Source of the DNA: Anadara kagoshimensis
Lineage: Eukaryota; Mollusca; Bivalvia; Arcoida; Arcidae
DNA length: 64,000 nt
Reading direction: 5' to 3'
Assembly: GCA_021292105.1 (NCBI GenBank)
Contig: CM037861.1
Span: 60,991,245-61,055,244, forward strand
The notes under the pieces are model-generated. The model had not been told where the DNA came from. It ran no database searches and saw nothing but the letters and a program-made list of their open reading frames with translations. Made by a program: the position numbers and the translations under genes. Positions 62,301 through 64,000 of the stretch are shown piece by piece. The first letter of the stretch is position 1, and every line of letters starts with the position of its first letter.

Positions 62301-63725
62301 AAACAGTAAGGTTTCAATATATATCATATTAATTAAGTTTGTAAATCTGTCTTGGTTAGAGTTTCAGGCTGACCAATTTGACAGATTTATCCGATTTTGA
62401 CAGATTTGTACCATAAAAACAGACAGATAAAATAAAAGGGTCAAATTAGACAGATTTTTCCTATTTTGACTATTTTTTAAATTAAAAGTACTAAAAAAAT
62501 TAGGACTTTTTGTATTGTACCGAAATCAAACACTTAATAATAAAAAAGTACCGAAATGGCAACCTTGTACATTAAAAATGTACTGTTCTGGACAAATAAA
62601 TAAATTTGATTAGTCACCCTAATCAGTTCGTTGCTATTCTAAGACTGATTTTATTATCAGATTTGCAGTTGCAAATGCAAATATTAACAAATATTATTAG
62701 GAGCTGCTTCTCAGGTAAACATAGCAATTTTCCTTATTTTTATATATTAATCCTGTGTCATTTAATTCTTTTTCTTCAGTTTACAGTCAAGGGCAAAGAG
62801 TTTAGGTGAACTAGATAACCAATCTTTGTCTGAAAACAGTGGGTACAATTTTGAACATGACATTCCGGGAAATATACGACGACCAAAATCTATGTATGAC
62901 GGGTCCAATATGAGACTAGTTAACAGCACATCACAGGTAAATATTACCAGTATTATGAAAATCCTGGTGTATTACACATATATACTCCATGTTGAAGGGC
63001 TGATTTCAAGTTTGATCCAAATTTGTTTGGGTTTTTTTTCATCCAAATACCGTTATATTAAATGTATATCCACCATGTTGAAGGGTTAATTCCATTTTTG
63101 ATAAAAATTGTTTGTCTTTTTTCTATACTTAATATGTCAGGCCCCAAGGACAGTTTTACAATTGTTTCTTAACTTCGACTTTCCTTAACTGAAATTTCGC
63201 ACATTTTGGCAATCTCTGTTGGAACTAAGGATATATATTTTTGACAAATGTTGTAAGCTTAAAGTGCTCTTTAAAAGAACACCTTAAATTTCTAAATATC
63301 TGTTAATAAAATTTCCAATTTGCTTGATTTAGGTTAAGGAAAATCTTGGTTAAGGAATGATTGCAAAACTGGATTCTATTTTGCAATCATTCCTTAATTA
63401 ACTAAGATTTCACTTAAACTTATATCTAGCAAATTTGGCAATCTTTCATTGAACTTAAAATTTTAGACAAAACTTGAATACATTGCTAGATCTGAGTTTG
63501 GAAAACTATCAGTTAAGGATGATTGTAAACCCAGGACTGGGACTTATTTCATTGGTATCGTTTTCTTTTTGCTTTGGGAATTGTAGATAAGTTTGTTTTT
63601 CGTATCCATGTATTTGAAATAAAAAAAATTGTATGTTCCTGTTCCTATTATTGATATAGACTACGAGGAGGCATAAATCTATGTATGATGGTCCCACTCT
63701 AAGGCTTGTGAAAAGTACATCTCAG
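35288..63725 (+). CDS. BAIAP2: BAIAP2/IRSp53-like I-BAR and SH3 adaptor gene, partial, 11 exons
   Basis: Eleven plus-strand exons join in frame at AG/GT borders: 35288-35349, 44736-44807, 47062-47193, 47743-47808, 51810-51896, 52520-52627, 53192-53351, 54042-54234, 61944-62015, 62780-62936 and 63660-63725. Exons 1-6 read as helices 2-4 of an IMD (I-BAR) domain, with motifs such as IAEAHREIQARIEEN, the basic FRKKTKN stretch and ALLEERKCHCFVLDRL. Exon 7 is a Tyr/Arg/Pro linker. Exons 8-9 form one SH3 domain (VRGVYSHV, SDGWHYG, YGWFPLSFTEPI), followed by a Ser-rich tail (SRAKSLGELD). In this family the I-BAR domain binds and curves PIP2-rich plasma membrane, the basic patch contacts lipid, and SH3 recruits actin regulators such as WAVE and Ena/VASP; a filopodial role is inferred. 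The N-terminal exons and the C-terminus are not in view. BAIAP2L1 or BAIAP2L2 type is possible, but an invertebrate single-copy orthologue is the simplest reading. Confidence 0.88.
35358..35394. repeat. (CT)n microsatellite next to an exon
   Basis: Begins eight bases after the donor of the exon at 35288. It could act as a polypyrimidine tract, but no AG-exon follows. Confidence 0.93.
35410..35830 (+). mobile_element. SINE family C, two tandem degenerate copies
   Basis: aggaactctggtttcctcca and aaccactctggctacctcca mark two bodies; tails atattggtgaaatatgattg and aatctaagtgaaagaatctt. Confidence 0.65.
36256..36473. mobile_element. MITE family A, copy 5
   Basis: Ends gacaaacaacattgacctgt and acaggtcaatgttgtttgcc. 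Confidence 0.87.
37100..37249. repeat. 25-bp array inside a SINE, 6 copies
   Basis: gtcagttggattgtcacagg plus ttggt or ttagt. Other SINE C copies have the corresponding segment once. Confidence 0.9.
37343..37548. mobile_element. MITE family F, 206 bp, AATT target duplication
   Basis: Ends gatgtatcgccggccactcc and gggcgtggtcggtgatccg are inverted. AATT flanks both sides (37339-37342, 37549-37552) and removal restores the SINE C tail. It is notably GC-richer than its surroundings and holds TGACGTCA at 37441-37448. Confidence 0.82.
37600..39650. other. AT-rich sequence with a degenerate 165-bp repeat
   Basis: Between about 37920 and 38510, phrases ttttgaaaaatggtaat, aatcagctgttgcaca and gatagaaagc recur about three times. 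A C14 run lies near 39297-39308. No gene seen. Confidence 0.5.
39655..39860 (-). mobile_element. SINE family C, degenerate copy
   Basis: gtcccagtcaagaggatttt, ggcagtcagttcatggatag and gcaaactgaaacatttcttc. Confidence 0.6.
39861..40480. other. AT-rich sequence, no gene seen
   Basis: A phrase near 40160 (gaattgttgcctgtctta) recurs near 40265. No coding evidence. Confidence 0.45.
40481..41785. repeat. 125-bp tandem repeat, 10 copies and a decayed edge
   Basis: tatcacttctattgactttg occurs every 125 bases from 40491 to 41616. Two unit types (tcctcgcagctcacct and tccttaaagctcacct) are interleaved. The last unit and remnant to 41785 are diverged. Confidence 0.95.
41865..43300 (+). mobile_element. 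tRNA-derived SINE with an 18-copy internal array
   Basis: Head gtggtttagtggtagatcat (A-box-like) and aaaggtcatgggctcaaagc (B-box-like) at 41875-41930; then the 58-bp array; then a family B tail from 43010 (cacccggtgtcagtttaatg, gtgactgaggg). Confidence 0.75.
41935..43015. repeat. 58-bp array, about 18 copies
   Basis: Units of aatgggtttaaagctcaact, gggtcatacataagattttt and aaattttagggtaccagt. Units lacking one or two bases are interspersed. Minus frames of 63 codons are by-products. Confidence 0.95.
43980..44360. repeat. dispersed-repeat-like sequence, two internal copies
   Basis: gtgattttgtaggagttatg and aatattaatgaaactttaca recur with variation. This resembles repeat text common in mollusc introns. 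Confidence 0.45.
44431..44451. repeat. short perfect hairpin
   Basis: atggtaggc and gcctaccat enclose atatc, in a locally GC-richer stretch (44410-44545). Confidence 0.6.
44736..44807 (+). CDS. BAIAP2: BAIAP2-like exon (IMD helix 2-3)
   Basis: The acceptor is cctgtttcag and the donor gtgagt. Twenty-four whole codons (phase 0 to 0) read TKALFSELILPLEQKL then ENEFRRYA. This matches the family pattern of a short aromatic/Leu segment followed by LEQK. The intron before it is 9.4 kb and filled with SINE, MITE and minisatellite DNA. Confidence 0.87.
45200..45445 (-). mobile_element. SINE family C copy
   Basis: tgtgccagtcaaaattttgt, ggtggaggaaaccagagtgc, gcaaactgacaattaaactt and a tRNA-like head on the minus strand near 45400-45440. 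Confidence 0.72.
45459..45785 (+). mobile_element. SINE family A, full length
   Basis: A box ggtagctcagttggtagagt, B box ggttcgaaccctg, then ccaagcactcagcattatga, taaagaacccttctgtataa, ttgatataagtgaaatattc and a gacgttaaacaccatt tail. The best-preserved copy in the window. Confidence 0.9.
45790..46530. other. intron sequence with dispersed-repeat-like text
   Basis: A G10 run near 46050-46061 and repeat-like wording from 46060 to 46490. No exon seen. Confidence 0.4.
46530..46905 (-). mobile_element. SINE family B, full length
   Basis: On the minus strand the head lies at 46840-46905 (gttggcctaatggataagat; gtttgagccccac) and the tail near 46540 (gctgacgttaagcaacattc). Confidence 0.85.
47062..47193 (+). 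CDS. BAIAP2: BAIAP2-like exon (IMD basic helix)
   Basis: Phase 0 to 0, 44 codons, acceptor tattttttag and donor gtataa. The peptide is strongly basic, including HDALRKFRKKTKN, which corresponds to the Lys/Arg-rich stretch of IMD domains that contacts acidic lipid. Codons are clean with no stop. Confidence 0.88.
47743..47808 (+). CDS. BAIAP2: BAIAP2-like exon (IMD helix 3) whose 3' end seeds a tandem array
   Basis: Twenty-two codons, phase 0 to 0, acceptor tattttcag and donor gtaagt. It reads YVKILHKCQERLDDYRYQGL then KL. The last 27-28 coding bases and the donor are the first unit of the 43-bp array that follows. Reading past the donor at 47809 meets TGA within six codons, so the first donor must normally be used. 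Confidence 0.86.
47780..48528. repeat. 43-bp array built from an exon end and its splice donor, 17 copies
   Basis: ggactgaaactg followed by gtaag recurs every 43 bases from 47799 to 48486. The first copy is the true exon end. Sixteen downstream copies keep the coding bases; 15 keep GTAAGT and one reads GTAAGA. Each unit also carries actacag, an acceptor-like AG. Confidence 0.96.
48600..48797. mobile_element. MITE family B, copy 3
   Basis: Left gaatttaacactaagctaaa, right ttagctcaatgttaaacttt and gactggtctgtactgta. Confidence 0.7.
48870..49160. mobile_element. putative inverted-repeat element
   Basis: ggggttaaaaaaatttccca and ggaggtccagg at the left face tcttggaccttccgtcacaa and attaacccctgtcagcc at the right. 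Only one copy, so tentative. Confidence 0.45.
49555..49770. repeat. dispersed repeat fragment
   Basis: Shares tttgatcaaacttggcacaa with 34733-34930; followed by aaggtcacaaggtcaaattt. A G-rich run lies immediately upstream at about 49546-49563. Confidence 0.55.
50261..50486. mobile_element. MITE family A, copy 6
   Basis: Ends ctaggcagacattaatgacc and aggtcattgttgttagccta. Confidence 0.82.
50650..50985 (-). mobile_element. SINE family A, degenerate copy
   Basis: tattttgcttatattgagat, accagctacaggtgaag, gcaagtgcttgacaaaag and a decayed head with gggtttgaacctatgac; a plus-strand SINE A tail fragment lies at about 51195-51275. Confidence 0.72.
51542..51743. repeat. long hairpin, about 90-bp arms, upstream of an exon
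   Basis: Left arm 51542-51632 and right arm 51654-51743 are inverted copies (ccaattaatccagagattgt against acaatctttggattaattgg) around a 21-base loop. The arms contain the SINE C tail (aaaaaaatcttgactgagat). The hairpin ends 66 bases before the exon at 51810. Confidence 0.88.
51810..51896 (+). CDS. BAIAP2: BAIAP2-like exon (IMD helix 4)
   Basis: Twenty-nine codons, phase 0 to 0, acceptor catatttcag and donor gtaatt. ALLEERKCHCFVLDRLSS is the most family-diagnostic segment; it corresponds to the ALTEERRRFCFLVEK-type helix of IMD proteins. A long SINE-derived hairpin (51542-51743) lies 66 bases upstream of this exon. Confidence 0.9.
52520..52627 (+). CDS. BAIAP2: BAIAP2-like exon (end of IMD domain)
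   Basis: Thirty-six codons, phase 0 to 0, acceptor ggttttag and donor gtaggt. It reads ASDILNNKIGHWKQLSSKP and ends in a Pro/Gln linker. The single Trp matches the LPLWQQ-type end of the IMD domain. Confidence 0.85.
53192..53351 (+). CDS. BAIAP2: BAIAP2-like exon (linker)
   Basis: The acceptor is ccttttta followed by g, the donor gtaagt, and the exon ends in phase 1. The peptide is rich in Tyr, Arg, Pro and Ser (for example SLGSPYRRPASVPGVYRHP). It looks like the disordered linker between IMD and SH3; several Ser/Tyr sites could be phosphorylated, but this is inference. Confidence 0.83.
53490..53712 (-). mobile_element. SINE family C copy
   Basis: ggtgctttacattccagtcg, tggtggaggaaactggagtg, tacagtaggacctgccaaag and a minus-strand head near 53690. 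Confidence 0.7.
54042..54234 (+). CDS. BAIAP2: BAIAP2-like exon (SH3 domain, first part)
   Basis: The exon opens with two bases that complete a Ser codon. It runs through a Pro-rich stretch (VPPPTPPG) into SH3: VRGVYSHVGEGESKLSFAEG, then DVINLIGEKSDGWHYG. It ends in phase 2, splitting a Lys codon that the exon at 61944 completes. SH3 hallmarks are present: the ALYDY-like GVYSH strand, the acidic RT loop and DGW. The intron that follows is 7.7 kb, of which 7.05 kb is one transposon. Confidence 0.9.
54353..55290 (+). repeat. left long terminal inverted repeat of the Academ-like element
   Basis: This region matches the reverse complement of 60465-61402. Similarity is very high from the tip to about 55180 and falls off inward, fading near gagttcgcgagatatt. 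The 88-residue open frame inside it (55029-55295) has a mirror copy in the right repeat, so it is a property of the repeat, not evidence of a gene. Confidence 0.85.
55793..56284 (+). CDS. transposase N-terminal segment with Cys/His motifs
   Basis: 163 codons from the first ATG after the left inverted repeat. Visible motifs are LVCCLH (C27, C28), YHRMCY (H86, C89) and VCLFCG (C137, C140), spaced like a zinc-binding module that could recognise the long inverted repeats. The frame closes at TAA just after GEK, where a one-base shift restores the continuing frame. No signal peptide or membrane segment is seen. Confidence 0.7.
   Translation: MASTRLDTSKGKQILQGDSTDETNLVCCLHVDKRFQDIEIKPFDETTWSKVAKVAEYRLSKTKSHKYKQICQDLPQNFDPKTNGYHRMCYKNFTAVSKKELESFSTVEVEEVSYTLRSHTEHLSDETSSSGIFLPVCLFCGLLTKGKKREQLGNCESLEAGEK
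56296..57063 (+). CDS. transposase middle segment
   Basis: 255 codons in frame 1. It carries the last Cys/His pair (YHHSCRKHY) near its start, then a region predicted helical by its Leu/Lys pattern, and ends at TGA after GSKNY where the protein changes frame. The ATG used here lies inside a domain, so it is unlikely to be a true start. I do not recognise a separate function for this part. Confidence 0.65.
   Translation: MVLGDTDMIARVCDIDFVAKEVKYHHSCRKHYLNLSERCIPGSAKTEYGNIRLGHEKAFKWLTEYINKNVIAQGQAVTIASLYEYYTTMLMDIGLDCSSYTIQTLEVKLLNHFKDDICMSKIGKRQGKILYPSFLDTDQIIGFHNTFLLNSKVTEAAYQLRNTILEMSKTCPQLQNPLTVNEIQKGQANPPDILMQFFKTLYTGSSTKEPSERMNRCISSAADDALFAVTNGEIKPSKHLCLGLGFKSMTGSKNY
57131..60427 (+). 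CDS. transposase main segment with XPG/FEN1-like (PIN) nuclease
   Basis: 1,098 codons without a stop. The acidic residues of a flap-endonuclease fold occur in the right order: D683 in AYVVDAMFLIQLL, D721 in HFVCDTY, E824/E825/D827 in HEEADTRI, D852/D854 in ANDTDVMVILL, and D912 in FTGCDYTAAF. They correspond to the D, FDG, EAEA, DxD and GxDY motifs that bind two metal ions in FEN1/XPG. The C-terminus is a long acidic tail (DEDVRESDSSDSEDTDDE). The first 550 residues are of unknown function. The assignment to a transposase rests on its place between inverted repeats and on the Academ precedent. Confidence 0.8.
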   Translation: MTISDRNQLTPDGLLKIPNLSTGTAWDNYDENTETLSGSGTLHDTVGICYQNTPDEQHSMGDSLGIPQVSTTQTKSLKRKRSLDIEDPILESYRKRPKITKFQYPVKAISDPSNLNETRKRDLTWVICHHLFSNIPMWSGWNSLITVDHLPEQVIGYMDNISLPPTRLDVVSETLRRSQIVARECSDNTAIVHYDLAIAKPAMQIQSEESPKYDNIFICFGPFHIMLAYFGALGHLIEGSGGPYVLTETKVLAEGSLNGFIKGKHYNRCQRMHTILSLSFRILHFRSFLEEHGQISESLYEQLEQFITNTSSEEMQNVLEQENLKSIFDMYEAFSNDTRTGNHGSTAQYWFMYIELVELLLLFSRSCRTNDLPLFTYCLGKMCPVFFAANRPNYARWMTRYHLNLLNIDISHPQARAMLENGGLSIRRSNKSFSRIPVDMTLEQTINADAASRLTGISAFSQSYTARRRWMITRSVRSAIVGALLSKTGIRKKGDVNQELKPSRIQRDNKDVSSLIDCIKATKNPFDTEIRNEDLLCISTGNRVKDDVKNEILSCVKYGEQSFHDFRNGCFADPSRFEKPITRNKLRTFASLALKVRVEVKAKKIIQLQCSRDLFGRLLFLATTTDINLQKVFEYPLTPVPPALAQIDGNMNKTDKSILMKMLESKAHSDPPAANQIDAYVVDAMFLIQLLSNLPDTFEGVAKTILKLLCKLAKEIHFVCDTYVHPSIKDIERDMRGESSGPDIVVMGPKQKRPHDFRSALKSANFKRSLLSFLLQEWKNDNYADILAGHTLYYATEDHCHQFYCENDATVVCSEVSNLACTHEEADTRITLHVQYIASRSDSPNVVVRANDTDVMVILLYHCHQIHANIWMDSGTDGTNTRRFIDLTKLSNEIGIEMCQVLPAIHAFTGCDYTAAFLRKGKIRPYNIVEKSATFRSVFSNIGTNQRVNERDMKVMESFVCEMYGKKNIKTVNEARFAIFREKYAPTNQTDPLEKLKGADPSSLPPCKSVLVQKILRTEYVAYFWKHANCSCPTLNTPQENGWKKENNKYAIHWFEGEQIPKDIRLKMDSTTFTEDDMGEDEDVRESDSSDSEDTDDE
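60465..61402 (-). repeat. right long terminal inverted repeat of the Academ-like element
   Basis: This is the reverse complement of the left repeat, ending ...CTCTTGGGCTA at 61402. It includes the 3' flank of the transposase, which stops at 60427, about 40 bases inside the repeat border. Confidence 0.85.
61944..62015 (+). CDS. BAIAP2: BAIAP2-like exon (SH3 domain, end)
   Basis: Acceptor cttgtttag, donor gtaagt, entering and leaving in phase 2. It completes Lys and then reads YGWFPLSFTEPILIGGPP, the C-terminal SH3 strand, with WFPxS(F/Y)T as in IRSp53 proteins. The join across the transposon is exact in frame. Confidence 0.9.
62040..62300 (-). mobile_element. SINE family C copy
   Basis: taaatatttcacttatatca, gatggttaaggaaagcagag and taaacctaggcag with a decayed head near 62270. 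Confidence 0.6.
62780..62936 (+). CDS. BAIAP2: BAIAP2-like exon (tail, copy 1 of a repeated motif)
   Basis: Acceptor tttcttcag, donor gtaaat, phase 2 in and phase 0 out. It reads SLQSRAKSLGELDNQSLSEN and ends with RRPKSMYDGSNMRLVNSTSQ. The first part resembles the S-x-G-N/E-L tail after SH3 in IRSp53. The last 20 residues recur in the next exon. Confidence 0.85.
63153..63540. mobile_element. MITE family C, two adjacent copies
   Basis: Copy 1 at 63153-63372 (gttttacaattgtttcttaa to taaggaatgattgcaaaact) and copy 2 at 63379-63540 (tgcaatcattccttaattaa to gttaaggatgattgtaaacc). Both lie in the intron between the duplicated tail exons. Confidence 0.72.
63660..63725 (+). CDS. BAIAP2: BAIAP2-like exon (tail, copy 2 of the repeated motif)
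   Basis: Acceptor gatatag, donor gtaaaa, 22 codons in phase 0. It reads TT then RRHKSMYDGPTLRLVKSTSQ, identical at 15 of 20 positions to the end of the previous exon, and both end at the same Gln before GTAAA. This is a tandem duplication of coding sequence 0.7 kb apart. Both could be included in frame. Confidence 0.78.
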
Positions 63726-64000
63726 GTAAAATTAATCACTGCACATCCCTGATGGAATTAGATGGTTTAAAATATCAAGTTAGATCTGGAGATCCCAATG
63801 GGATCTACCTGTGCACCATGTGATAACTCTTAATAGGTGTGTGGATTTGAGTACAATAAAACCTTGTTATAATATCCCTCAATAACTTTGCCACCTCAGT
63901 TATCACCACAGTATTTTGAAGTTGCAAATCTGTTTCTTCTATATTTTTTTCTAAATGTAAGTCTCCTCTGATTCATTGCCAATTCTCACCAAAATTTGAC

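Overview
The window reads as nuclear DNA of a marine invertebrate, most probably a bivalve mollusc. It is AT-rich and intron-rich, and full of tRNA-derived SINEs, inverted-repeat MITEs and a dispersed element with tandem core repeats (agctcacctg at the left end, aggcccatgggcct at the right) of the kind I know from bivalve genomes. The species cannot be fixed from the sequence alone.

Host gene. Only one host gene is recognised. Eleven plus-strand exons from 35288 to 63725 have AG/GT borders and compatible phases. They encode a BAIAP2/IRSp53-type protein: the later part of an I-BAR (IMD) domain, a linker, an SH3 domain and the start of a basic, Ser-rich tail. The 5' exons were not found and the 3' end lies beyond the window. 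From 1 to 35.2 kb there is no convincing host exon, so this is either a long upstream intron or intergenic DNA.

Transposon in the gene. The intron that splits the SH3 domain carries a 7.05 kb DNA transposon (54353-61402). It has inverted repeats of about 940 bp, a TGT target duplication, and a split reading frame of about 1,545 codons. The frame has an N-terminal Cys/His region and a C-terminal FEN1/XPG-like nuclease with all its acidic motifs, which fits the Academ superfamily. Two frameshifts in A-rich runs break the coding region.

Repeat landscape. From 1 to 35 kb: a 32-bp array, a 153-bp perfect duplication, two large elements with 145-bp cores (8 and about 15 copies), a LINE fragment, SINEs, MITEs, a 0.9 kb ATG-triplet array, nested insertions at 23.8-27.2 kb, and a 54-bp array of about 20 units at 33-34 kb. 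From 36 to 51 kb: a 125-bp array, a 58-bp array inside a SINE, and a 43-bp array grown from an exon end.

Main theme. Several tandem arrays are amplified pieces of other elements: MITE ends, SINE bodies, and in one case the 3' end of a coding exon with its splice donor (17 copies). The 145-bp cores also carry clustered AGGTCA-type half-sites, and a perfect AGGTCAnnnTGACCT palindrome is kept in three copies of that family.
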